Shown here piece by piece: positions 33,925 through 46,159 of a stretch of DNA of 64,000 nt. Location: contig JAILWY010000014.1 in NCBI GenBank assembly GCA_022113835.1, forward strand, positions 7,193,501 to 7,257,500, in the 5' to 3' direction. The stretch comes from Atopsyche davidsoni. Lineage: Eukaryota > Arthropoda > Insecta > Trichoptera > Hydrobiosidae. A program made the translations under genes and the position numbers. Under the pieces are notes generated by a model. That model saw only the letters and a list, made by a program, of their open reading frames with translations. It did no database searches and was not told where the DNA came from. Positions within the stretch are counted from its first letter, which is position 1; each line of letters opens with the position of its first letter.

Positions 33925-34895
33925 AAACTATAAAACTATTGTAAATACTTTTATTTGTAGTCAAGCAATTATATTTGAAAAAAATATGTATCTGACAAAA
34001 CAGCAATGATGATATTATAAATTTTTCATTACGATGGTATTTTTATTACATTAAAAATATTAATTTGAAAGAAAACGATACCTCAATTCAATTATCGGTA
34101 CTATTATATGTACCTCGTTTATTTGTGTTTACTCAAATAATGAAGCATTATCCGATAAAGCGACTATTGCATAAATAGGTCGTCCATAAAGATCGTTCAC
34201 CTCGTTCCTTTAGGAATTTTATTCCTTGTTAGGAATTCGGTTTTCTTTTCGCGTAAAACTGTTACTGGAATTTGCATTCTACACGCAAACTTTATGATTT
34301 ATGGAAAAAATATCTTCATCCCTGGATACCGATTGTTAGAGTGATTGATGTTTTTGAAAAGTGAGTGTGTCTGCGCACTGAAAAAAACATTTGAGTCGAA
34401 TTTAATAATAAAACATCGGAACTCGCGAATTTATCTTTTGTAGATTATTAACCATCCCGATGGTGTTTTCAAAACGACAAGATAAACAAAGTGTACAGTA
34501 TTTTAATTTATATTTATTTAATTGTTTTGTATTTAATATTTTTAACTATTGATATTAAAAATTAAGCTTGCGATAGTCTTTAAATTATATTTTTTAAATA
34601 TTCGATTCTGAAACAATAAATAACAGAATTTTTATTTAATTACAATTATTCCATAAAGTACGGTTTAGTACCTACATTTCTTCAAATTTTATAGCGAAAA
34701 ATTCGGATAATTTGATTAACACATTTGTTTATTATTTAACTGAATATAAATGTCTCGAATATTTTAACTCGTTTGTTACAAATCGGAAGTAAAGTTTTCT
34801 GTGTGGTTTCGGAGTAAAAACTGAACACACGCATTTTCACATTTTAAATAAAATATATGACTTATATTTCGAAAAAATCTGTTTTTTTTTTGCGG
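33925..34895. other. AT-rich spacer, nothing recognised
   Basis: AT-rich. A small mixed patch lies near 34180-34280. No repeat, RNA or coding structure recognised. Confidence 0.6.
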
Positions 34896-34899
34896 TTGA

Positions 34900-35200
34900 T
34901 AATAAGGATGTTTAAGTGGCTGTAAAGCAGTGCAGGGAGTCGGAGTTCACATCCCGTAGTGCCGGCCGAGCAAATTGCAGTCCGGGCTGCTTTATCTCCG
35001 CCTTGAATATTTTTGCACAAATCGCCCTTTTTGTTCGGTCTTGATAATGACAAACTGCCTCGCCTTCTGTTGGTTCCCCTCATTTGCATCAAAACTGAGA
35101 GCGGGGGACTTCTTTGTGGAAAAAATCCTCGCCGAAACCCTTTTTTGCTCCTCGCAAAGGAGGCGTCTTTGAACGCGCGCCGTGAGGACTTTGTCAACAT
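34900..35200. promoter_or_regulatory. GC-richer island with frames open on both strands
   Basis: Balanced composition from 34915 to 35185. Frames of 65 codons (two, plus) and 112 and 80 codons (minus) overlap across the same interval. This simultaneous openness is expected of stop-poor noncoding DNA. No recognisable protein motif. Candidate regulatory island. Confidence 0.25.
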
Positions 35201-35204
35201 TTCT

Positions 35205-36325
35205 ATATAAAATGTGCTTTTTGATATATCGCATGAAATATTACAATTTCGTAGGATGTTGTGTGCTCTGAGGATCAGTGCGGAAAGTGCCTTAAGCTTC
35301 TGAACAAGATGTTACAAGTTTCTTTTTTCCTTTCTTCTGTATTTTTGTTGAGAAAAAAATTGAGTTATTGCTCGTTGAGTATTTAACAATATGAAATAAG
35401 AAAAAATACGTATGTTTTAAAAATACAAATATTGCCTATTTTGAAGACAAACCCAGAACAAAAAAAAACCCTACTGTTTTTTGGAACGATATAAGTTTAC
35501 CCATTAAATAATAGTAAAAAATACAAGTCATTTTTATCTCACCGTAGGGGGGCTAAATCGTATTTGCAACTCTGGTAAAATATTTTACGAACACTTCTTT
35601 TAGTTTTACTTTATACTGTGTCCATAGTCCATTTATAATGTAAATTATTTACATTTAAACAAAAAACTAACTTAATACAATAAAATATAGAATGAGTATA
35701 AAAAAGTAAAGGTTGATTTTTTTAACCAGAAAATGGTTATTCTTTTGTCATTGTGTTCCTCAATTTTAAGTGTCATGGCCAACGTTTTCGTTTTATAGTT
35801 TTTGTAAATGAAAGTCGTTTATTATTATGAAGTGGCAGTCATAAATTCACTACAGCCACATTTAAAAAGAAATCATTTATTTCTACCAAGCTAGCTCTCT
35901 ATTTAGCTGCACTATAAATTTATTCAGAAATATCATTTAAATAAATACAATGATTACCAAATAGTTTTATTATAATTGGAAACAATAAGAATTTTGAAGG
36001 CTAGATTTTTGAGAAAAGTTTTCCAAAATGTTTAACGTAAGCATTGATTTTGAAACAAGCTTATAGTCTTTTAGAAAGCAGTCTATTTTCCATGTGACGG
36101 ATCCATTTCCATCTTTTATTTCAAGACTTCAATGTTCTGTCTTAAATAATTGAGCACTTTAAAATGATAAAATAAAATAACACGTAAATCCTTTAAAAAT
36201 TCTTTATGCTTAATCAATAGACTTATGCTTGAATAAATGTCAATAAAAGTTAAATAATATACAACAATTGAAAAATAATTACCTATACGTTAGGTTTTCA
36301 TCTGTAAACATTCAGGGCTATCAAC
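35205..36325. other. AT-rich spacer, nothing recognised
   Basis: AT-rich with long A runs near 35458-35468. No structure recognised. Confidence 0.6.
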
Positions 36326-36329
36326 ATAT

Positions 36330-36545
36330 CGCAGTCATAGACTAGAGCGGATTACGCTGTGCTGCCATTGTTCGTCGTGCATGGACAATGCACATTGTCG
36401 ATGGTACTCCCGAAGACAATGGCCGCCAATAAAGACGGGGTGAGGGCCCGGCCCGACTGACCGACACGCGAGCTATTCGAGTCTCCCTCCCCCCTCTCCC
36501 GGGGGACCTCTCGGCTTTTTGTGGTCCCGACTATAAACAATAAAG
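36330..36545. promoter_or_regulatory. GC island with YY1/Pho and homeodomain-type words
   Basis: CAATGGCCGCCAATAAA (36417-36433) combines an ATGGC Pho-like core with a CCAATAAA word close to posterior Hox sites. CACATTGTCGATGG and GGACAATGCACATTGTC (36383-36399) include an inverted GACAATG/CATTGTC pair of Sox-like cores. GC-rich sequence with C-runs continues to 36505. Noncoding; regulatory role inferred. Confidence 0.35.
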
Positions 36546-39500
36546 GCTATTGACCGTCATAGACAAGTCGATTTTGGTTATTAATTTTGGAGAATCGGTT
36601 ATGTAAATTACATATCATTATCTTTTATAAAAACATAGCCAGTGCCAATCGACCCTAACAAATCACTCTGTTTGATAGTGCCAACGTGAAACCGGACACC
36701 AATAAAACTCATATGTGGAAAAATCACTCAAGTATTTTACTTATTATTTAAAATATTAAAATGGAATTCCACCAAGTACTCTCTGTCAAAAATATTGAAT
36801 TTCTAACTAACATAACAAATTATTTTAAAATATACATCATTCACATTTTTTGTTGTTGTTGTGTCGAATCGATTTGTTTAATTTCGCCAATTCATTGCTA
36901 GAATGAAGGTAAAAAAGGCAATATTTTAGTCTAATATCGACTGTCCTAGCCTTTGAGATTACTATGAATCGACATAATTTTAACACCTTACAGATCAGAT
37001 ATATTCGGAAATACTCAAGTTAAACTATATTAGTCCCTTTGGGACATGTCCCATGAATGCATACATCATTGCAACAGTATTATATAGCATATGAAGCAGA
37101 CTACTTGAAATACCTCGCTCAGGTATGACGAGAATGCAACTGGAAAACTAATATGCAAGTCAATATTACAAGCACGTGGAAATATGTGAAAATTATTCAC
37201 CCAAGTATGTAATAATGGAAACAACTTTGCAACAATTTTAATAACTCTCGATGCATTCGATGCGATGATATCTTCTTTGAACAAATGCAATGTCCATATT
37301 ATTTACACACCGATGAAATTTTTACGTGTTTTATGGTTCTAAAGTGGGCATCGAACTCCTATAGGATTGCAAAAAAAACCGTATGTTAAAATAAACAAAT
37401 AATTTTTTTAAATGTTATAAAAGTGTACTTTTTAGTTTCGTTTTGGCAATATATAACAGTGATCTCAATTTAAGACATTTTTTGGCATAACGGGAAATAA
37501 TTTTTTTTAAATAGTTGAAATACTTATTTTTACATACTTCGGTTTTATTTTAGCAAAACGCGAGTACAATATTTTATTTATAAAATCATTAATGTTAATA
37601 ACTATATATACCTTATGGATTCGTCACTGTTTTAAATTAAAAGCAACCAGAATTTGGTATAATTACTGTACTTACTTATTAATGCAATTATATTGAATTG
37701 TATCAGAAATTATTTTCGGCTTTATTATTTATTTTATTTGGGATTTGAATTTTTTGCACAGTGAGGACTGCCTGCTTGTCAAGTGTGATTATGATTTATC
37801 ACACATTGTGAATTAATACATAGCATTTGTAAGCGAGAGCTGATTGTATACAATATCGAATATCCAAGTTTGGACACGAATGTTATAATGAAATTAATAT
37901 TGAAAATATCATTAAATAAATTCATATAATGTATCATATATTATTGAAAACAAACATACAACGATAAATCTAGACTTAAAAAAAATCTTTCTACGATGTC
38001 AATTAAAAAGATGTTTGCAAATTCATTGATATCAACAAACTATGCAATGATGTTAATAATTGACCTATTAAAAAAAGATAGAAATCATTTTTTTATTATT
38101 ATATTTAAATTTGTTATTATGCTATTAGTATGACTGCTACAAATTCGTTAAAAATAATTAACTATAATTTAATTAAAATATGTTATACATAACAGTTTTA
38201 TTTTTGTATTGTATACTTATGATAATCTTTTTTTAATAAAAATTATAAATAAAATTATATAGACTTTCGTTTCAGTACAATATAAGATTTTTATATAAAA
38301 TAAACGCCAAGTTATTAAATAAATAGTTTTTATTGTTATCGAAGTGTGTTATATGTTTATGGAGTGTGTGTGTATTTACAATTTTTGTTTTATATCATAT
38401 GAACAGAAAGATTAGAAAAATATTTCTTTCAATCGAGAAGTAGATGATAATTGACGAAGTGTTCAGAATTCACGAATAAACATTTTCGATAATATTGATT
38501 TTGTTGTTTTTTCAGTACTTCCATGTTGCGTGACAAACACATACAAAGTTTCTTGAATAAAATATTTACCCCTTTTTAGGTTTATTTATTATGTTATATA
38601 TAGAAAAAGTACATACGATGTTAGGATATTCGTGGTTGCTTGTGCGGAGAACAGGCTGGGTCGGCTTTTTTATTAGACCTTGTTCAATATTTTCTATTGG
38701 ATAATTAAGTACACAATTTAATATGCCGTTTATATAACATGACTGATCTATTATTAGATTGTCGTATAAAAAATAAATGCAATACTACAAGCTCGTAAAA
38801 TTACAATTTTATTACAGGCATAAACAGCTCTAGGCGAATAACTTCAGAAACTCACAAAGGATCAAACTCAGAAAAGTAATATTTGGAATATTTTTTGTTA
38901 CTTCGTTTGTATTTATATCAAAAGTAAAATAAATACATACATGACAAAACATAAATGTATACTTAATAAACTTGGAGTCTCACAATGATCTTCAAGATAA
39001 TACGACTAGATAGATGTATTCAATGTTTATAAAATAACTTATTCGAGACAACAATTACATGGACATTTAATTTAGAAATATTATGATGAAAAAAGATGTG
39101 TTACCAAAGACCTTACAGGTTTTAGGATTACTACTAAATAAAAATTTTAAAATAAGGTTTTATAGGAATAAAACGTTGCATTTGTTTAGAAAGCTTCTGT
39201 ATTTATCTCATTTTACTTAAATCTTCGTGTGATTCCATAACTGATATACTTCGAATGCCTATGAGTTTTGAAAAAAACTAATAATTATCTTAGTATGTTT
39301 TAAAATTTAAAATGCCAAAAGTTTGTTTTAATTATTTAAAATTTTAAAAAGGTTTTTGATTCTGCTCCTGTTTTATGAATCTACGATGAAGTCCACGCCT
39401 CGAGCGAGCAGCCAGGGTCGCAGTATTTTCAATATTTTATTTCCAAGCATGTTTGTTACATTGGCTGCGCTGTGAACTGACTATGTTCCGTATTTATGGA

Positions 39501-39966
39501 CTTATAAATATCTCATGAAGGAGAATAGTGACAGCTTCCCTATAAACCGCTTTTGTGAAAGCTTTTCTCTTGCGCTGAAAAATTACATTTGTGTAATGCG
39601 TTTCCACAACTATAATGTTTGAACGCTCTTCAGCTGGGCTCCTTACATACTGCATGGAACTTATATAAGCATGAAATGTTATTAACGAAAGGTGCAAAAA
39701 AATATTTTAAATATTTAAAAATTATACATAATTATTAAAGCAGAACAACCGAGTGCAAGAGAAAGAATCTTAATTAAATATATGTTAAATTAAAAAAATA
39801 TTATTTACCACATAATATTTCAAATTTAAACGAATAAAATAGTGATTTTTCTTTTATTTACACTTGTTTATATTTCAAAAGGATATTTAAATAAATAAAT
39901 ATTTAATCAAACCTACACGCTTCATGCTCACGACCAACACTACACTTTTTTTTCTCTCGTCTTTAT

Positions 39967-40007
<41 letters not shown>

Positions 40008-40765
40008 AAATTTTTAACAATAAATATCATCGAAACTGATTTTAATAAACGGTTTAAAAAAATGAATCTCGATTGAATTTTTATCAAATAAAATTTAATA
40101 TACTGAAACACGATGTAAATTGAGTATGAGTAATTAATATGCCTCGACACGATGTCTTGCATAGTGTGAAAATGAAGCCTTTGTGTTTGGATCGACGTCA
40201 TAAGCCAACCTTAATTATGTTTTAATTCTTAAATTAGCAGACTTTGCATATGACTTTAAAGCGAAAACTGCACAAATCTACAGACTTAAGACGCGCTTAT
40301 AAAGTAATCGTATATACAAGTTTTCAAAATGAAAATTAGAAGTATTAACATGAACAAAAAATTATCTTTTTCTTATTCAAACATACATAACCAATACACC
40401 AGATTATTGCATTGATTAACAAAAAAAATAGTTTAGCCGAACTAAACACCTTAGTCGTTTCTTTTAAATATAGATATTTTCATGAAAAAAATGCATTAGT
40501 TAACTGAAAAAATATTTTTAAAAAATGTGAAGATGTTTGGGTGGTCAAAGGGTGGAATATGAAAACATAAGTAGTATGCATCCATCACTTAAAATAGTAG
40601 CAGAACTCTTATATTTATATTTTATAAATAAGGCTTTGATAGTGCTAATAGTGTTTTTCGATTTCAAAGAAACCACAAAGCGATACTAGTAACGCATATG
40701 TCAAGTTAAGGTATGGCAGGTGTCGTATAAGCACCATTTTGAAAGTTTGGTTAGCATGCTTTGTA
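36546..40765. other. Longest AT-rich tract without a clear island (about 4.2 kb)
   Basis: Almost uniformly AT-rich. The only items noticed are a perfect GTCCCTTTGGGAC inverted repeat (37033-37045), an isolated B-box-like GGAGTTCGATGCC on the minus strand (37348-37360) without an A box, the AT array at 39971-40004 and a weak mixed patch at 39395-39480. No believable frame (maximum 104 codons, partly encoded by the AT array). Confidence 0.55.
39971..40004. repeat. (AT)17 microsatellite
   Basis: Uninterrupted AT dinucleotides for 34 bases, ending at ATGTAAAA. No associated interspersed repeat was recognised on either side, unlike the array at 12071. Confidence 0.95.
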
Positions 40766-40769
40766 GTGC

Positions 40770-41100
40770 ATTATTATATACGTAGAAGAGGCTGCGGTAA
40801 AGACTTTTTTTTTAATTTTGAAAGCCCAGGGAACTTTTTAACGATTGTAATCGCTTAAGCCCACAAAGGTACAGTCAGCCAGAATCCAAACGCCAAATTC
40901 GCAACTTTTTAATGTAATTTAACTTTTTTCCGGCGTGTTTAGTTAATAACTTACATTTTTGAAGGGGATTAAACCAATTAGCACATCAACGCCGGACTGG
41001 AAACGAAACAACAAAACGAGTTCTTTTCGGGGGGCGGCCGGCCCGATAGGCTCGCGGTGAGCTCCAAGCACACAACTCATGGGAAAAGTAGTGGAAATAT
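40770..41100. promoter_or_regulatory. Mixed island, candidate regulatory element
   Basis: Balanced sequence from 40840 with a CpG-rich end (GGGGGGCGGCCGGCCCGATAG, 41030-41050). CGATTGTAATCG (40841-40852) is a perfect 12-base inverted repeat. TTAATAACTTACA and ATTAAACCAATTAG supply homeodomain-type cores. No credible frame. Confidence 0.3.
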
Positions 41101-41104
41101 TACA

Positions 41105-41995
41105 TCGCCACACATCTAGGTATGAACATATGAACAGTTACATAAAAATGAGTAAGCATTTATAAGCGCTCGTGGTCAATGGAAAATACGCTTGATTGTC
41201 GATCCCATGTTTCAAAGTCAAGTATAAATCAAAAATCCCAAAAAATAAGTCTTTCGACAGAAGAAAAACTCTCAACTAATATTTTTGATTCAGATTTATT
41301 GAAATTATCATGTACTCATATCAGACATAGTCGCGATTGGTTATGATGAAACAGTAAAATGTGTAAAACGCTGACTTTTACTATTGAAAAACTTGTACGA
41401 AAACAAAATATCATACCACATTTTAGGACCACAAGCCAACCATATAATACCTTTTTTCCCGTTATATGTAACAATATGTCAGTTCCATATATTGATAAAT
41501 AATTCAGTTTAATATTAAAATATGTTGTATAATTATTTCAAAGGCCAATTAATTGTTCAGCTATGCATAATGTAGTGCAGTCCCTCACAATACGCTACGG
41601 TAACTAGAAACTGTGGTTGTAATGCCATAATAGAACCGCCATGGCAGGGTGCTACTGTCACTATATGACATGAGCAAAATAAGTCTATGGAACAGTAACA
41701 ATTTTCTTTAATGAGAAAAAAACCACATTATTGATTCTATAAATGATGATACACAGAGACTTGAAATGCAAAAAAATATCTTTAGTTTTGATGTTTAAAA
41801 TAAGATTTTTATTTTTTTTGATGAAATACATACAACACGTTTTGTTGAATACACAGCGGATATTGTAAGGCTTATCATTTGAAATACGATAGATACAAAT
41901 TGATAAATTGGAAGTTTCGCGATAATTTCCAAAGAATAGGACGGAGCGCAAAGTAGAAAACAGCACTAAAGAAATCCCATTTTATCTGTCTTTTA
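41105..41995. other. AT-rich spacer, nothing recognised
   Basis: AT-rich with weak mixed patches near 41570-41660. A 93-codon minus frame (41685-41966) is of AT-rich composition and is not credible. Confidence 0.55.
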
Positions 41996-41999
41996 AACT

Positions 42000-42425
42000 C
42001 GATACACACACGCGTGTACGTCTTATTGTCGCGAAACATTCGGCGAGGTGTGAGGTGTGGGGCATAAAATTCCCGGCCGGGTAGCGCTCCAAGATGGCGG
42101 CGGCGGCCATTACAGACCGAACTTTGTTTATATCCGCGGCCAGCGCCACACGTGACGGCCTTAATCAAAAAGTTGGCCGGCCGATCTATCACCGGCATTC
42201 TTCTGCGATGCTCCGCGGCGGCCTCCGGGGCGCGTCACTTGCTCGGGACCCACCCCCACAACCCACCCCCACCACCACCCCCACCACCACCCCCACCACC
42301 ATCCCCACCACAAACCCCCGCGTTATGAAAGAATCGCGAATCGTATCCGCGAGTGGATTATTGCAGAAACTTGGTTCTCTTTATGGGACGTTGTCTACAC
42401 GCCAGCGGCGCAAGAGCGCAAAGTC
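42000..42425. promoter_or_regulatory. Large GC island with YY1/Pho core and CCACCA tract
   Basis: CAAGATGGCGGCGG (42090-42103) matches the YY1/Pho consensus closely and is followed by GGCCATTAC, a second, inverted core. A CGCGTGTACG stretch precedes it and the CCACCA tract follows at 42265. The ATG inside the YY1 word also opens the longest frame of the window (see the next entry). YY1-type words often lie just downstream of transcription starts in animal genes, but no promoter or transcript evidence is visible. Confidence 0.35.
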
Positions 42426-42477
42426 AAAAAAAACTTTTGATATGAATGAAATAGAAATCTATTTTACCGCTTTATAA
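42094..42477 (+). other. Longest open frame in the window, 127 codons, unidentified
   Basis: The frame begins at the ATG in the AAGATGG context (a good Kozak match). It translates to an alanine-rich start, a proline/threonine repeat from the CCACCA tract (about residues 53-70) and a basic stretch with RQRRKSAKSKK near residues 102-112. The stop is at 42475-42477 in AT-rich DNA. No domain recognised, no signal peptide or membrane span. A minus-strand 107-codon frame overlaps its left part. Either a small disordered protein, a first exon or chance; I lean to chance. Confidence 0.15.
42265..42313 (+). repeat. Imperfect (CCCCCACCACCA)n tract
   Basis: Alternating C5 and CCACCA words repeat about four times with a 12-base period and a single T interruption at 42302. 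The minus strand is G-run-rich and could form G-quadruplexes. Confidence 0.85.
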
Positions 42478-43195
42478 GTATACTTGCTATTTAATATTTT
42501 TTTAACCTTAACTTGCAATACAAGGAATGAAAGCTATATGTAACGTTTACTCATCAGCTTCGTAATAAAACTGAGATTACTCGCAGGGCTAACAGTGCTC
42601 TATGTGGTAAGCGTAAAATTTTATATAATAATCATCTAATTATAAATGTACTATTTTATTGAAATATTTTTTATTTCACTTATTTAAAGCAATTTAAAAA
42701 TAAGTTACTTCTCTTGGTGGAAAGAAGCATTAAATGTTGAAATAACTTGTATTTGTAGCATAAGTAAAAGTAAAGATGCACAGCTAGAAAAATATATCGA
42801 AATTCTAAATACAATCGACTACACAAAAATAAAATGATAGTAAATTAATTACAAAAAAGCACATTAAATGCATTAATAAGTCTACAAACATTATAATAAC
42901 TCTTGAATGTCTAAAAGTTGATTGTTGTTTTTTTTTTAATATTGAAATATTGCTATCAAAAAGTTTTCTTAAGTTTCAATTCAGAATATGTAAGAAAACA
43001 AAAAAAGATAAATATTAAATACAAATTTTTATAACAAACAATGACTATACACTGGATATTATTTATAATCTTTTACTATTACTTTGGAATTTATTTACAA
43101 TAATATTTGATATAGTAACAATCTTGGATGTAAATTATTCTTAACGGCTCTAAATTTTTCATTATTCCGAATTTTTATTTAAAATTCTGAAGCTT
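42430..43195. other. AT-rich spacer, nothing recognised
   Basis: AT-rich with poly-T near 42928-42938. No structure recognised. Confidence 0.6.
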
Positions 43196-43199
43196 AATA

Positions 43200-43650
43200 G
43201 CTGTACGATTTTATTTTGAAATAAGGGAGGCAACGACCCTCGAAGCCGCGCGGGGGAGCGGCGGACGGGGATCAGAAATTTGTCATAATGAATTACGTGT
43301 GCAAAATATTTACCGTGAAATTCATCGAAGCCGAGACATGCAATAAAAAAAATTGTTTCTTCGCAAACAACGACATCAAAGCGTAATGAAAACAAATGTA
43401 TTTTTAAGAAATTGAGATCAAAGCTTTTAGCTGCTCTAAACTTTCATAACGTTTTATTGTGTCGGGAAACGCTCTCACAATGTCATTCTTCGAAAATCAA
43501 CACTTTGAAATTTGAAAGCGCCGCGGCCTAGTGATGGGAAAAGCATTGCGTCTGAATAATAGACGCTCACCGAAAATCGATACGGCGTTGCGGCCGATAT
43601 TTTATTATTGATAGTACAACCGCACACAAGCCAGCCAGAGCCCTTTCGAT
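43200..43650. promoter_or_regulatory. Discontinuous GC-richer island
   Basis: CpG-rich patches at 43230-43272 (CCGCGCGGGGGAGCGGCGGACG region) and 43520-43600 are separated by balanced sequence. CACCGAAAATCGATACGG around 43569 includes an ATCGAT palindrome. The 77-codon minus frame has no recognised domain. Confidence 0.25.
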
Positions 43651-43764
43651 TAAGAAAGAAATAATTTCTTTGTACGAAACATTATTTAGCACAAGATGTA
43701 TATTTATGGGCTTATACATAAATCAAAGTTTAAGAAAAAATATGTGCTATAGTAACTTCAGTAA

Positions 43765-43799
43765 CACGAGGAAAATTCAATACGAGGAAAATTCAATAC
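43765..43799 (+). repeat. Tandem duplication of a 16-base word
   Basis: ACGAGGAAAATTCAAT occurs twice in immediate succession, from about 43766. A simple local duplication with no sign of expansion. Confidence 0.8.
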
Positions 43800-44305
43800 A
43801 TATAAAGTTTTAGGCTTACGAAAGACCTAGATATTTTTATGTTATCAAAATATAACGAAGAAAATATAATTTTTAAGCATATATATATAATATATTTGAA
43901 GAAAAAAAATGTATTTATCCCCGTAGAAACAACATAATGTATTATTATTTATGGTGTTTCTGATAATGTAATGGGAATAGTAATTAAAAATATTTATCAA
44001 GAAATGATGAAACGATGTGAAAATTTTGAATTGTATGACTTTTTAAGAATAGCGTATTACAGGTCGTCAATGATAAGTATATTATCATTGAATTCATCAA
44101 TCATTTACCATAAAAGCCATAAAAAATAAAAAGAAAATAAATATTTTGCCTTATAATCGACGTTATAATTTAATCAATGTTATTGTTGATTTATTTTCTT
44201 AATTAGCTAGATATTAAAAATTACCAACAAGCGTATTAAGCGTATCCAGGACTATTGATATATACACGGTGCTTCGAAAGAAAATATTGGAGAGTAATTG
44301 CCCAC
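43800..44305. other. AT-rich spacer, nothing recognised
   Basis: AT-rich with a short interrupted TA run near 43880-43896. Nothing recognised. Confidence 0.6.
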
Positions 44306-44309
44306 CACT

Positions 44310-44615
44310 AGCATCATCCAGCGTCTGCGCTTTTCAGGTACGTAATTTTAAATAAGACCGTGCAACAAAGGGGACTCGCCGGAGCTGAGAAACTTCGGGG
44401 GATTCCCGGCGATAATGGCGACGCGTGACTGAAAAATTTAAACTCTAAAATTTCAAAAGGGAACTTGCGGGCTTCACCCCTTTGGCTGTATTTTCCGTTG
44501 CGGCGCCGCCATGGCGTGGCCGGCTCGCTGATTGTTCTCAGTTTAGCGGGGTTTTGATTTTCTGCGGCTTCTGTGTTGTTGTGATGAAGGCTTCTGAGAG
44601 ATTTTTCTTGTTTGC
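44310..44615. promoter_or_regulatory. GC island with CGCCGCCATGGCG word
   Basis: A CpG-rich block at 44370-44430 and another at 44465-44540 are joined by AT-richer sequence. GGCGCCGCCATGGCGTGGCC (44502-44521) contains opposed ATGGCG cores (YY1/Pho-like). No frame of note starts at this ATG. Candidate regulatory element. Confidence 0.3.
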
Positions 44616-44619
44616 GTTT

Positions 44620-45595
44620 TCATGCTAATGCTCTTTTGTTTCGAGTGATTCTTTGGAAAAATAATTACCTTTTGCGGTTTTTAACAGCTGATTGACGCAC
44701 TCAATCGTGAGTCTGTTATTATATGTCACATTTAGAATTAAAGCCTATTTGAAGTTTTAAATATAAATTCAATTTAAACGAACCACCTAGGTTTCTACTT
44801 TTGTTAATATATATGAAAAAAAAACTTTTTTTGTATAGCATAAATGTGTTTTCGGTCAGTTGAACATCTTCGTTAGGACATCACGAGATAACGACAGTTT
44901 AAGGCTATTTTATATATGAGTGTGCTTAAAAAAAGTATTTACATACCTTTAAATTCAGATAAATTATGAGACTGGTGTAAATTGCTGGTAGGCTTACCTA
45001 GAAAGAAAAAAAATTAAATTAATAAGGGTAAGAATAATAAATAGCTAAATACAATTTGTATTATTACAATACAGAAACTGTTTCAGCATATAATAACTCA
45101 TAGTGTTTCTAAATCAATGCAATATAAAACATTTCAATTCCACTTATTCCAACAATTCCTATGAAATTGAATCTAGAAGCACTTAAACTTTACGAACACA
45201 CATACACAGCATCAACTCACACGGAAACACCCACACTTCGGTAGATAAAACACATAGATATCATGTACTGACAGTTGTGAGGTGGGCGAAATATATGGGC
45301 TGTGGTGCCACGTGTAAAAGACATTGCTTTTATATAAAACAATGGCGTATTGTCATATAAATACACAGTATTTAAATTTTATACAGTCTTATTTGAATTA
45401 TTTGGTTGCATGACAAATTTATTTTAAATCATATGATTATTTAAGTACGAAGTTGTCAAATTTTATAATACAAAATATTTGATCATTTTTGCAATGTGAT
45501 TGATAAATATGTAACTACAGCTTAATCAAACTATTCAAACCATTTTTATTTAAAATAATAATAACTTAAGAAACATACAAGAATTTTCATCACCA
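44620..45595. other. AT-rich spacer, nothing recognised
   Basis: AT-rich with a balanced stretch near 45200-45310. No coding, RNA or repeat structure. Confidence 0.55.
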
Positions 45596-45599
45596 CATC

Positions 45600-45835
45600 A
45601 AATAATGCATTGCCTGTTTAGTTCGCTGGCATTTGGAATAAGCAATAGCGGTTAAGAAAGAATGGATTTTCTCAAAGTGCGAACCGAAACTGATACCGAC
45701 TACAATAGGGGCGGCTATTCTGTGAATGCCTGCCTGCCTTTCGTACTGTGTCCGAACAATATACACTTGGGATTGTGGTCCTTAATGACTGCAATCAGCG
45801 GCCGATTCATATGTGATGGGGTAATGTTATATGAC
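45600..45835. promoter_or_regulatory. Mixed island, candidate regulatory element
   Basis: Balanced composition with a GCCTGCCTGCC run at 45728-45738 and GCGGCCGATTC near 45798. No credible open frame. Confidence 0.2.
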
Positions 45836-46159
45836 TAAGAACAAAAGAATCGCTAGCTTTTAGCGTTTCTTCTGTTTTGTTTGTTTTCATAAAGAGACGC
45901 GCTATGTGATATAACCCAACTTATTATTATAAATGTCTCACGAAAAAAACAGATAAATTGTAGTTTCTTCAGATGAAGGTACGTGGACATGATTAATTTA
46001 GGTATACTTTGGCGTGTAAGGATTTTATATATAGCTAAATTAAAGATACTTCCTGTTATCAGTTGTTATTTATTATAATGCCTATATTGCACAGGAAATA
46101 TGCGTCAATTTGATTCGTTTTAATAAAATAATCAATAAGGATTAAACTAAGAAATAATA

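Noticed and set aside
37348..37360. tRNA or SINE on the minus strand from a B-box-like GGAGTTCGATGCC
   Set aside because: No A box lies at the required distance and the flanks are AT-rich filler.
39887..40201. 104-codon minus frame
   Set aside because: It includes a long Tyr/Ile run encoded by the AT microsatellite at 39971-40004.
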